The notes under the pieces were generated by a model that saw only the letters and a program-made list of their open reading frames with translations, was not told the DNA's origin and ran no database searches. Position numbers and translations under genes: made by a program. From assembly GCA_033782935.1 (NCBI GenBank), contig JAWQEG010000166.1, forward strand, positions 2,632,001-2,696,000: a stretch of 64,000 nucleotides of DNA, given 5' to 3'. Source of the stretch: Petrolisthes cinctipes. Lineage: Eukaryota > Arthropoda > Malacostraca > Decapoda > Porcellanidae. Positions 11,637 through 23,978 of this stretch are shown piece by piece (positions within the stretch are counted from its first letter, which is position 1; each line of letters begins with the position of its first letter).

Positions 11637-12613
11637 GTATTTTCAAAATACATGCTCAAAACATACTGAAAATCGATCTTTTAGGTGCACAAAAGTCGAT
11701 ATGTGCATGCATCTTCAGTACCCGTTTATATCTCAAATTCAGGCTCAAAACACCCAAAAATTCAATATTTTGGGGTCCCAGAAGCAATCTGTACATGCCC
11801 ACTCAGTGTTAGAGTATTTTCAAAATACAGGCCCAAAACATGCTGAAAATCGATATTTTAGATGCCCAAAGTCAATATGTGCATGTATCTTCTGTACCCG
11901 TTTATATCTCAAATTCAGGCTAAAAACACCCGAAAATTCAATATTTTGGGGTCCCAGAAGCAATCTGTACAGTGCTAGAATATTTTCAAAATATAGGCTA
12001 AAAACATGCTAAAAATCGATCTTTTAAGTGCCAAAAAGTCGATATCTCAAATTCAGTCCCAAAACACCCGAAAATTCGATATTTAGGGGTCCCAGAAGCA
12101 ATCTGTACATGCCTACTCCGTGTTAGAGTATTTTCAAAATACAGGCCAAAAACATACTGAAAATCGATCTTTTAGGTGCCCAAAAGTCGATATGTGCATG
12201 CATCTTCTGTACCCGTTTATATCTCAAATTCTGGCCCTAAACACCCGAAAATTCGATATTTTGGGGTCCCAGAAGCGATCTGTACATGCCTACTCCGTGT
12301 TAGAGTATTTTCAAAATTCAGGCCTAAAACATGCTGAAAATCGATATTTTTGGCGCCCAAAGTCAATATGTGCATGTATCTTCTGTACCCGTTTATATCT
12401 CAAATTCAGGCTCAAAACACCCGAAAATTCAATATTTTGGGGTCCCAGAAGCAATCTGTACATGCCTACTCAGTGCTAGAATATTTTTAAAATATAGGCT
12501 AAAAACATGCTTAAAATCGATCTTTTAGGTGCCAAAAAGTCGATATCTCAAATTCAGTCCCAAAACACCCGAAAATTCCATATTTAGGGGTCCCAGAAGC
12601 GATCTGTGTTAGA
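11637..12613 (+). repeat. 491-bp and 486-bp trimers
   Basis: The trimer from 11637 belongs to the linked 491-bp class. The trimer from 12128 is 486 bp because its M3 ends gatctgtgttag, missing the 15 bp tacatgcctactccg. The same pair of units recurs at 39786-40762. Confidence 0.82.
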
Positions 12614-12937
12614 GTATTTTCAAAATACATGCTCAAAACATACTGAAAATCGATCTTTTAGATTCCCAAAGTCAATATGTGCATGTATCTTCTGTACCCG
12701 TTTATATCTCAAATTCAGGCTCAAAACACCCGAAAATTCAATATTTTGGGGTCCCAGAAGCAATCTGTACATGCCTACTCAGTGCTAGAATATTTTCAAA
12801 ATATAGGCTAAAAACATGCTAAAAATCGACATTTTAGGTGCCAAAAAGTCGATATCTCAAATTCAGTCCCAAAACACCCGAAAATTCGATATTTAGAGGT
12901 CCCAGAAGGTATCTGTACATGCTTACTCCGTGTTAGA
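12614..12937 (+). repeat. 324-bp dimer: M1/M2 hybrid + M3b
   Basis: The hybrid monomer is 12614-12789 (176 bp) and M3 is 12790-12937 (148 bp). It directly follows the 15-bp M3-end deletion, as do the hybrids at 3220, 4020, 17082 and 40763. The deletion and the hybrid are therefore inherited as one haplotype. Confidence 0.85.
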
Positions 12938-15416
12938 GTATTTTCAAAATACAGGCCAAAAACATACTGAAAATCGATCTTTTAGGTGCCCAAAAGTCGA
13001 TATGTGCATGCATCTACTGTACCCGTTTATATCTCAAATTCTGGCTCAAAACACCCGAAAATTCAATATTTTGGGGTCCCAGAAGCAATCTGTACATGCC
13101 TACTCAGTGTTAGAGTATTTTCAAAATACAGGCCCAAAACATGCTGAAAATCGATATTTTAGATGCCCAAAGTCAATATGTGGATGTATCTTCTGTACCC
13201 GTTTATATCTCAAATTCAGGCTCAAAACACCCGAAAATTCAATATTTTGGGGTCCCAGAAGCAATCTGTACATGCCTACACAGTGCTAGAATATTTTCAA
13301 AATATAGGCTAAAAACATGCTAAAAATCGACATTTTAGGTGCCAAAAAATCGATATCTCAAATTCAGTCCCAAAACACCCGAAAATTCGATATTTAGAGG
13401 TCCCAGAAGCGATCTGTACATGCCTACTCCGTGTTAGAGTATTTTCAAAATACAGGCCAAAAACATACTGAAAATCGATCTCTTAGGTGCCCAAAAGTCG
13501 ATATGTGATGCATCTTCTGTACCCGTTTATATCTCAAATTCTGGCCCTAAACACCCGAAAATTCGATATTTTGGGGTCCCAGAAGCGATCTGTACATGCC
13601 TACTCCGTGTTAGAGTATTTTCAAAATTCAGGCCCAAAACATGCTGAAAATCGATATTTTTGGTGCCCAAAGTCAATATGTGCATGTATCTTCTGTACCC
13701 GTTTATATCTCAAATTCAGGCTCAAAACACCCGAAAATTCAATATTTTGGAGTCCTAGAAGCAATCTGTACATGCCTACTCAGTGCTAGAATATTTTCAA
13801 AATATAGGCTAAAAACATGCTAAAAATCGATCTTTTAGGTGCCAAAAAGTCGATATCTCAAATTCAGTCCCAAAACACCCAAAAATTCGATATTTAGGGG
13901 TCCCAGAAGCGATCTGTACATGCCTACTCCGTGTTAGAGTATTTTCAAAATACATGCTCAAAACATATTGAAAATCGATCTTTTAGGTGCACAAAAGTCG
14001 ATATGTGCATGCATCTTCAGTACCCGTTTATATCTCAAATTCAGGCTCAAAACACCCGAAAATTCAATATTTTGGGTTCCCAGAAGCAATCTGTACATGC
14101 CCAATCAGTGTTAGAGTATTTTCAAAATACAGGCCCAAAACATGCTGAAAATCGATATTTTAGATGCCCAAAGTCAATATGTGCATGTATCTTCTGTACC
14201 CGTTTATATTTAAAATTCAGGCTCAAAACACCCGAAAATTCAATATTTTGGGGTCCCAGAAGCAATCTGTACAGTGCTAGAATATTTTCAAAATATAGGC
14301 TAAAAACATGCTAAAAATCGATCTTTTAAGTGACAAAAAGTCGATATCTCAAATTCAGTCCCAAAACACCCGAAAATTCGATATTTAGGGGTCCCAGAAG
14401 CAATCTATACATGCCTACTCCGTGTTAGAGTATTTTCAAAATACAGGCCAAAAACATACTGAAAATCGATCTTTTAGGTGCCCAAAAGTCGATATGTGCA
14501 TGCATCTTCTGTACCCGTTTATATCTCAAATTCTGGCCCTAAACACCCGAAAATTCGATATTTTGGGGACCCAGAAGCGATCTGTACATGCCTACTCCGT
14601 GTTAGAGTATTTTCAAAATTCAGGCCCAAAACATGCTGAAAATCGATATTTTTGGCGCCCAAAGTCAATATGTGCATGTATCTTCTGTACCCGTTTATAT
14701 CTCAAATTCAGGCTCAAAACACCCGAAAATTCAATATTTTGGGGTACCAGAAGCAATCTGTGCTAGAATATTTTCAAAATATAGGCTAAAAACATGCTAA
14801 AAATCGACATTTTAGGTGCCAAAAAATCGATATCTCAAATTCAGTTCCAAAACACCCGAAAATTCGATATTTAGAGGTCCCAGAAGGTATCTGTACATGC
14901 TTACTCCGTGTTAGAGTATTTTCAAAATACTGGCCAAAAACATACTGAAAATCGATCTTTTAGGTGCCCAAAAGTCGATATGTGCATGCATCTTCTGTAC
15001 CCGTTTATATCTCAAATTCTGGCCCTAAACACCCGAAAATTCGATATTTTGGGGTCCCAGAAGCGATCTGTACATGCCTACTCCGTGTTAGAGCATTTTC
15101 AAAATTCAGGCCCAAAACATGCTGAAAATCGATATTTTTGGTGCCCAAAGTCAATATGTGCATGTATCTTCTGTACCCGTTTATATCTCAAATTCAGGCT
15201 CAAAACACCCGAAAATTCAATATTTTGGGGTCCCAGAAGCAATCTGTACATGCCTACTCAGTGCTAGAATATTTTCAAAATATAGGCTAAAAACATGCTA
15301 AAAATCGATCTTTTAGGTGCCAAAAAGTCGATATCTCAAATTCAGGCTCAAAACACCCGAAAATTCGATATTTAGGGGTCCCAGAAGCGATCTGTACATG
15401 CCTACTCCGTGTTAGA
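12938..15416 (+). repeat. Mixed trimers of 501, 500, 491, 486 and 501 bp
   Basis: M1 starts are at 12938, 13439, 13939, 14430 and 14916. Length differences come from the one-base deletion tgtgatgcatc (near 13504), the 10-bp M2 deletion (near 14270) and a 15-bp M2-end deletion aatctgtgctag (near 14757). That last one removes the same segment as the M3-end deletion, but in a different monomer. Confidence 0.8.
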
Positions 15417-16595
15417 GTATTTTCAAAATACATGCTCAAAACATACTGAAAATCGATCTTTTAGGTGCACAAAAGTCGATATGTGCATGCATCTTCAGTA
15501 CCCGTTTATATCTCAAATTCAGGCTTAAAACACCCGAAAATTCAATATTTTGGGGTCCCAGAAGCAATCTGTACATGCCTACTCCGTGTTAGAGTATTTT
15601 CAAAATACAGGCCAAAAACATACTGAAAATCGATCTTTTAGGTGCCCAAAAGTCGATATGTGCATGCATCTTCTGTACCCGTTTATATCTCAAATTCTGG
15701 CCCTAAACACCCGAAAATTCGATATTTTGGGGTCCCAGAAGCGATCTGTACATGCCTACTCCGTGTTAGAGTATTTTCAAAATACAGGCCCAAAACATGC
15801 TGAAAATCGATATTTTAGATGCCCAAAGTCAATATGTGCATGTATCTTCTGTACCCGTTTATATCTCAAATTCAGGCTCAAAACACCCAAAAATTCAATA
15901 TTTTGGGGTCCCAGAAGCAATCTGTACATGCCTACACAGTGCTAGAATATTTTCAAAATATAGGCTAAAAACATGCTAAAATTCCACATTTTAGGTGCCA
16001 AAAAATCGATATCTCAAATTCAGTCCCAAAACACCCGAAAATTCGATATTTAGAGGTCCCAGAAGGTATCTGTACATGCCTACTCCGTGTTAGAGTATTT
16101 TCAAAATACAGGCCAAAAACATACTGAAAATCGATCTCTTAGGTGCCCAAAAGTCGATATGTGCATGCATATTCTGTACCCGTTTATATCTCAAATTCTG
16201 GCCCTAAACACCCGAAAATTCGATATTTTGGGGTCCCAGAAGCGATCTGTACATGCCTACTCCGTGTTAGAGTATCTTCAAAATTCAGGCCCAAAACATG
16301 CTGAAAATCGATATTTTTGGTGCCCAAAGTCAATATGTGCATGTATCTTCTGTACCCGTTTATATCACAAATTCAGGCTCAAAACACCCGAAAATTCAAT
16401 ATTTTGGGGTCCCAGAAGCAATCTGTACATGCCTACTCAGTGCTAGAATATTTTCAAAATATAGGCTAAAAACATGCTAAAAATCGATCTTTTAGGTGCC
16501 AAAAAGTCGATATCTCAAATTCAGTCCCAAAACACCCGAAAATTCGATATTTAGGGGTCCCAAAAGCGATCTGTACATGCCTACTCCGTATTAGA
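15417..16595 (+). repeat. Tetramer plus b-type trimer
   Basis: A 678-bp M1a-M1b-M2a-M3b tetramer (15417-16094) is followed by a 501-bp b-type trimer whose M2b opens gtatcttcaaaattc. The same tetramer and trimer, with the same gtatcttc variant, sit at 38607-39785. This matches the extra 501 bp found there relative to the 11 kb region. Confidence 0.82.
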
Positions 16596-17845
16596 GTATT
16601 TTCAAAATACAGGCCAAAAACATACTGAAAATCGATATTTTTGGCGCCCAAAAGTCGATATGTGCATGCATCTTCTGTACCCGTTTATATCTCAAATTCC
16701 GGCCCTAAACACCCGAAAAATCGATATTTTGGGGTCCCAGAAGAGATCTGTACATGCCTACTCCGTGTTAGAGTATTTTCAAAATTCAGGCCCAAAACAT
16801 GCTGAAAATCGATATTTTTGGCGCCCAAAGTCAATATGTGCATGTATCTTCTGTACCCGTTTATATCTCAAATTCAGGCTCAAAACACCCAAAAATTCAA
16901 TATTTTGGGGTCCCAGAAGCAATCTGTACATGCCTACTCAGTGCTAGAATATTTTCAAAATATAGGCTAAAAACATGCTAAAAATCGATCTTTTAGGTGC
17001 CAAAAAGTCGATATCTCAAATTCAGTCCCAAAACACCCGAAAATTCGATATTTAGGGGTCCCAGAAGCGATCTGTGTTAGAGTATTTTCAAAATACATGC
17101 TCAAAACATACTGAAAATCGATCTTTTAGATGCCCAAAGTCAATATGTGCATGTATCTTCTGTACCCATTTATATCTCAAATTCAGGCTTAAAACACCCG
17201 AAAATTCAATATTTTGGGGTCCCAGAAGCAATCTGTACATGCCTACACAGTGCTAGAATATTTTCAAAATATAGGCTAAAAACATGCTAAAAATCGACAT
17301 TTTAGGTGCCAAAAAAACGATATCTCAAATTCAGTCCCAAAACACCCGAAAATTCGATATTTAGAGAAACATATTGAAAATCGATCTTTTAGGTGCCCAA
17401 AAGTCGATATGTGCATGCATCTTCTGTACCCGTTTATATCTCAAATTCAGGCTCAAAACACCCGAAAATTCAATATTTTGGGGTCCCAGAAGCAATCTGT
17501 ACATGCCTACTCAGTGTTAGAGTATTTTCAAAATACAGGCCCAAAACATGCTGAAAATCGATATTTTAGATGCCCAAAGTCAATATGTGCATGTATCTTC
17601 TGTACCCGTTTATATCTCAAATTCAGGCTCAAAACACCCGAAAATTCAATATTTTGGGGTCCCAGAAGCAATCTGTACATGCCTACACAGTGCTAGAATA
17701 TTTTCAAAATATAGGCTAAAAACATGCTAAAAATCGACATTTTAGGTGCCAAAAAATCGATATCTCAAATTCAGTCCCAAAACACCCGAAAATTCGATAT
17801 TTAGAGGTCCCAGAAGCGATCTGTACATGCCTACTCCGTGTTATA
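16596..17845 (+). repeat. Irregular block with a 61-bp junction deletion
   Basis: The block holds a 486-bp unit, an M1/M2 hybrid (17082-17257) and an M3 that breaks off at tttagag near 17366 and rejoins M1 at aaacatattg. About 61 bp are lost, comprising the end of M3 and the start of M1 including its opening dyad. M2a then starts at 17522, followed by M3b. This junction was seen only once in the window. Confidence 0.8.
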
Positions 17846-19338
17846 GTATTTTCAAAATACAGGCCAAAAACATACTGAAAATCGATCTCTTAGGTGCCCA
17901 AAAGTCGATATGTGCATGCATCTTCTGTACCCGTTTATATCTCAAATTCTGGCCCTAAACACCCGAAAATTCGATATTTTGGGGTCCCAGAAGCGATCTG
18001 TACATGCCTACTCCGTGTTAGAGTATTTTCAAAATTCAGGCCCAAAACATGCTGAAAATCGATATTTTTGGTGCCCAAAGTCAATATGTGCATGTATCTT
18101 CTGTACCCGTTTATATCTCAAATTCAGGCTCAAAACACCCGAAAATTCAATATTTTGGGGTCCTAGAAGCAATCTGTACATGCCTACTCAGTGCTAGAAT
18201 ATTTTCAAAATATAGGCTAAAAACATGCTAAAAATCGATCTTTTAGGTGCCAAAAAGTCGATATCTCAAATTCAGTCCCAAAACACCCAAAAATTCGATA
18301 TTTAGGGGTCCCAGAAGCTATCTGTACATGCCTACTCCGTGTTAGAGTATTTTCAAAATACATGCTCAAAACATACTGAAAATCGATCTTTTAGGTGCAC
18401 AAAAGTCGATATGTGCATGCATCTTCAGTACCCGTTTATATCTCAAATTCAAGCTCAAAACACCCGAAAATTCAATATTTTGGGGTCCCAGAAGCAATCT
18501 GTACATGCCCACTCAGTGTTAGAGTATTTTCAAAATACATGCCCAAAACATGCTGAAAATCGATATTTTAGATGCCCAAAGTCAATATGTGCATGTATCT
18601 TCTGTACCCGTTTATATCTCAAATTCAGGCTAAAAACACCCGAAAATTCAATATTTTGGGGTCCCAGAAGCAATCTGTACAGTGCTAGAATATTTTCAAA
18701 ATATAGGCTAAAAACATGCTAAAAATCGATCTTTTAAGTGCAAAAAAGTCGATATCTCAAATTCAGTCCCAAAACACCCGAAAATTCGATATTTAGGGGT
18801 CCCAGAAGGTATCTGTACATGCCTACTCCGTGTTAGAGTATTTTCAAAATACAGGCCAAAAACATACTGAAAATCGATCTTTTAGGTGCCCAAAAGTCGA
18901 TATGTGCATGCATCTTCTGTACCCGTTTATATCTCAAATTCTGGCCCTAAACACCCGAAAATTCGATATTTTGGGGTCCCAGAAGCGATCTGTACATGCC
19001 TACTCCGTGTTAGAGTATTTTCAAAATTCAGGCCCAAAACATGCTGAAAATCGATATTTTTGGTGCCCAAAGTCAATATGTGCATGTATCTTCTGTACCC
19101 GTTTATATCTCAAATTCAGGCTCAAAACACCCGAAAATTCAATATTTTGGGGTCCCAGAAGCAATCTGTACATGCCTACTCAGTGCTAGAATATTTTCAA
19201 AATATAGGCTAAAAACATGCTAAAAATCGATCTTTTAGGTGCCAAAAAGTCGATATCTCAAATTCAGTCCCAAAACACCCGAAAATTCGATATTTAGGGG
19301 TCCCAGAAGCGATCTGTACATGCCTACTCCGTGTTAGA
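17846..19338 (+). repeat. Three trimers: 501, 491 and 501 bp
   Basis: M1 starts are at 17846, 18347 and 18838. The middle unit is a 491-bp class trimer with gcccactcag, the 10-bp M2 deletion and ttttaagtgc. The first M1 opens ttatagtatt, a variant repeated in the 2320-bp blocks that follow. Confidence 0.82.
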
Positions 19339-21658
19339 GTATTTTCAAAATACATGCTCAAAACATACTGAAAATCGATCTTTTAGGTGCACAAAAGTCG
19401 ATATGTGCATGCATCTTCTGTACCCGTTTATATCTCAAATTCAGGCTCAAAACACCCGAAAATTCGATATTTTGGGGTCCTAGAAGCGATCTGTACATGC
19501 CTACTCAGTGTTAGAGTATTTTCAAAATTCAGGCAAAAAAAAATGCTGAAAATCGATATTTTTGGTGCCCAATGTCAATATGTGCATGTATCTTCTGTAC
19601 CCGTTTTTATCTCAAATTCAGGCTCAAAACACCCGAAAATTCAATATTTTGGGGTCCCAGAAGCAATCTGTACATGCCTACTCAGTGCTAGAATATTTTC
19701 ATGATATAGGCTAAAAACATGATAAAAATCGATCTTTTAGGTGCCAAAAAGTCGATATCTCAAATTCAGTCCCAAAACACCCGAAAATTCGATATTTAGA
19801 GGTCCCAGAAGCGATCTGTACATGCCTACTCCGTGTTATAGTATTTTCAAAATACAGGCCAAAAACATACTGAAAATCGATCTCTTAGGTGCCCAAAAGT
19901 CGATATGTGCATGCATCTTCTGTACCCGTTTATATCTCAAATTCTGGCCCTAAACACCCGAAAATTCGATATTTTGGGGTCCCAGAAGCGATCTGTACAT
20001 GCCTACTCAGTGCTAGAATATTTTCAAAATATAGGCTAAAAACATGCTAAAAATCGATCTTTTAGGTGCCAAAAAGTCGATATCTCAAATTCAGTCCCAA
20101 AACACCCGAAAATTCGATATTTAGGGGTCCCAGAAGCGATCTGTACATGCCTACTCCGTGTTAGAGTATTTTCAAAATACATGCTCAAAACATACTGAAA
20201 ATCGATCTTTTAGGTGCACAAAAGTCGATATGTGCATGCATCTTCAGTACCCGTTTATATCTCAAATTCAAGCTCAAAACACCCGAAAATTCAATATTTT
20301 GGGGTCCCAGAAGCAATCTGTACATGCCCACTCAGTGTTAGAGTATTTTCAAAATACAGGCCCAAAACATGCTGAAAATCGATATTTTAGATGCCCAAAG
20401 TCAATATGTGCATGTATCTTCTGTACCCGTTTATATCTCAAATTCAGGCTCAAAACACCCGAAAATTCAATATTTTGGGGTCCCAGAAGCAATCTGTACA
20501 GTGCTAGAATATTTTCAAAATATTGGCTAAAAACATGCTAAAAATCGATCTTTTAAGTGCCAAAAAGTCGATATATCAAATTCAGTCCCAAAACACCCGA
20601 AAATTCGATATTTAGGGGTCCCAGAAGCAATCTGTACATGCCTACTCCGTGTTAGAGTATTTTCAAAATACAGGCCAAAAACATACTGAAAATCGATCTT
20701 TTAGGTGCCCAAAAGTCGATATGTGCATGCATCTTCTGTACCCGTTTATATCTCAAATTCTGGCCCTAAACACCCGAAAATTCGATATTTTTGGGTCCTA
20801 GAAGCGATCTGTACATGCCTACTCAGTGTTAGAGTATTTTCAAAATTCAGGCCCAAAACATGCTGAAAATCAATATTTTTGGTGCCCAAAGTCAATATGT
20901 GCATGTATCTTCTGTACCCGTTTTTATCTCAAATTCAGGCTCAAAACACCCGAAAATTCAATATTTTGGGGTCCCAGAAGCAATCTGTACATGCCTACTC
21001 AGTGCTAGAATATTTTCATGATATAGGCTAAAAACATGATAAAAATCGATCTTTTAGGTGCCAAAAAGTCGATATCTCAAATTCAGTCCCAAAACACCCG
21101 AAAATTCGATATTTAGAGGTCCCAGAAGCGATCTGTACATGCCTACTCCGTGTTATAGTAATTTCAAAATACAGGACAATAACATACTGAAAATCGATCT
21201 CTTAGGTGCCCAAAAGTCGATATGTGCATGCATCTTCTGTACCCGTTTATATCTCAAATTCTGGCCCTAAACACCCGAAAATTCGATATTTTGGGGTCCC
21301 AGAAGCGATCTGTACATGCCTACTCCGTGTTAGAGTATTTTCAAAATTCAGGCCCAAAACATGCTGAAAATCGATATTTTTGGTGCCCAAAGTCAATATG
21401 TGCATGTATCTTCTGTACCCTTTTATATCTCAAATTCAGGCTCAAAACAACGAAAAATTCAATATTTTGGGGTCCCAGAAGCAATCTGTACATGCCTACT
21501 CAGTGCTAGAATATTTTCAAAATATAGGCTAAAAACATGCTAAAAATCGATCTTTTAGGTGCCAAAAAGTCGATATCTCAAATTCAGTCCCAAAACACCC
21601 GAAAATTCGATATTTAGGGGTCCCAGAAGCGATCTGTACATGCCTACTCCGTGTTAGA
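19339..21658 (+). repeat. 2320-bp tandem block, copy 1
   Basis: Unit lengths are 502, 325, 491, 501 and 501 bp (14 monomers). The 502-bp unit contains the run caggcaaaaaaaaatgctg and an M3 with tcatgatatagg. The 325-bp unit is M1b joined directly to M3. Copy 2 at 21659-23978 repeats all unit lengths exactly. Confidence 0.9.
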
Positions 21659-23978
21659 GTATTTTCAAAATACATGCTCAAAACATACTGAAAATCGATC
21701 TTTTAGGTGCACAAAAGTCGATATGTGCATGCATCTTCTGTACCCGTTTATATCTCAAATTCAGGCTCAAAACACCCGAAAATTCGATATTTTGGGGTCC
21801 TAGAAGCGATCTGTACATGCCTACTCAGTGTTAGAGTATTTTCAAAATTCAGGCAAAAAAAAATGCTGAAAATCGATATTTTTGGTGCCCAAAGTCAATA
21901 TGTGCATGTATCTTCTGTACCCGTTTTTATCTCAAATTCAGGCTCAAAACACCCGAAAATTCAATATTTTGGGGTCCCAGAAGCAATCTGTACATGCCTA
22001 CTCAGTGCTAGAATATTTTCATGATATAGGCTAAAAACATGATAAAAATCGATCTTTTAGGTGCCAAAAAGTCGATATCTCAAATTCAGTCCCAAAACAC
22101 CCGAAAATTCGATATTTAGAGGTCCCAGAAGCGATCTGTACATGCCTACTCCGTGTTATAGTATTTTCAAAATACAGGCCAAAAACATACTGAAAATCGA
22201 TCTCTAAGGTGCCCAAAAGTCGATATGTGCATGCATCTTCTGTACCCGTTTATATCTCAAATTCTGGCCCTAAACACCCGAAAATTCGATATTTTGGGGT
22301 CCCAGAAGCGATCTGTACATGCCTACTCAGTGCTAGAATATTTTCAAAATATAGGCTAAAAACATGCTAAAAATCGATCTTTTAGGTGCCAAAAAGTCGA
22401 TATCTCAAATTCAGTCCCAAAACACCCGAAAATTCGATATTTAGGGGTCCCAGAAGCGATCTGTACATGCCTACTCCGTGTTAGAGTATTTTCAAAATAC
22501 ATGCTCAAAACATACTGAAAATCGATCTTTTAGGTGCACAAAAGTCGATATGTGCATGCATCTTCAGTACCCGTTTATATCTCAAATTCAAGCTCAAAAC
22601 ACCCGAAAATTCAATATTTTGGGGTCCCAGAAGCAATCTGTACATGCCCACTCAGTGTTAGAGTATTTTCAAAATACAGGCCCAAAACATGCTGAAAATC
22701 GATATTTTAGATGCCCAAAGTCAATATGTGCATGTATCTTCTGTACCCGTTTATATCTCAAATTCAGGCTCAAAACACCCGAAAATTCAATATTTTGGGG
22801 TCCCAGAAGCAATCTGTACAGTGCTAGAATATTTTCAAAATATAGGCTAAAAACATGCTAAAAATCGATCTTTTAAGTGCCAAAAAGTCGATATCTCAAA
22901 TTCAGTCCCAAAACACCCGAAAATTCGATATTTAGGGGTCCCAGAAGCAATCTGTACATGCCTACTCCGTGTTAGAGTATTTTCAAAATACAGGCCAAAA
23001 ACATACTGAAAATCGATCTTTTAGGTGCCCAAAAGTCGATATGTGCATGCATCTTCTGTACCCGTTTATATCTCAAATTCTGGCCCTAAACACCCGAAAA
23101 TTCGATATTTTGGGGTCCTAGAAGCGATCTGTACATGCCTACTCAGTGTTAGAGTATTTTCAAAATTCAGGCCCAAAACATGCTGAAAATCGATATTTTT
23201 GGTGCCCAAAGTCAATATGTGCATGTATCTTCTGTACCCGTTTTTATCTCAAATTCAGGCTCAAAACACCCGAAAATTCAATATTTTGGGGTCCCAGAAG
23301 CAATCTGTACATGCCTACTCAGTGCTAGAATATTTTCATGATATAGGCTAAAAACATGATAAAAATCGATCTTTTAGGTGCCAAAAAGTCGATATCTCAA
23401 ATTCAGTCCCAAAACACCCGAAAATTCGATATTTAAAGGTCCCAGAAGCGATCTGTAAATGCCTACTCCGTGTTATAGTATTTTCAAAATACAGGCCAAA
23501 AACATACTGAAAATCGATCTCTTAGGTGCCCAAAAGTCGATATGTGCATGCATCTTCTGTACCCGTTTATATCTCAAATTCTGGCCCTAAACACCCGAAA
23601 ATTCGATATTTTGGGGTCCCAGAAGCGATCTGTACATGCCTACTCCGTGTTAGAGTATTTTCAAAATTCAGGCCCAAAACATGCTGAAAATCGATATTTT
23701 TGGTGCCCAAAGTCAATATGTGCATGTATCTTCTGTACCCTTTTATATCTCAAATTCAGGCTCAAAACACCCGAAAATTCAATATTTTGGGGTCCTAGAA
23801 GCAATCTGTACATGCCTACTCAGTGCTAGAATATTTTCAAAATATATGCTAAAAACATGCTAAAAATCGATCTTTTAGGTGCCAAAAAGTCGATATCTCA
23901 AATTCAGTCCCAAAACACCCGAAAATTCGATATTTAGGGGTCCCAGAAGCGATCTGTACATGCCTACTCCGTGTTAGA
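21659..23978 (+). repeat. 2320-bp tandem block, copy 2
   Basis: This is an exact-length repeat of 19339-21658 with matching private variants (the aaaaaaaaa run near 21854, tcatgatatagg near 22019, ttatagtatt). Substitutions between copies are few: for example, copy 1 has ccaatgtcaat where copy 2 has ccaaagtcaat. The next unit (23979) is a 491-bp trimer, so the tandem series ends here. Confidence 0.9.

Noticed and set aside
19534..19546. Poly-A run as a retroelement 3' end
   Set aside because: The nine-A run sits inside an otherwise normal M2b and its flanking bases are normal satellite, so it is a local slippage product copied with the 2320-bp block.
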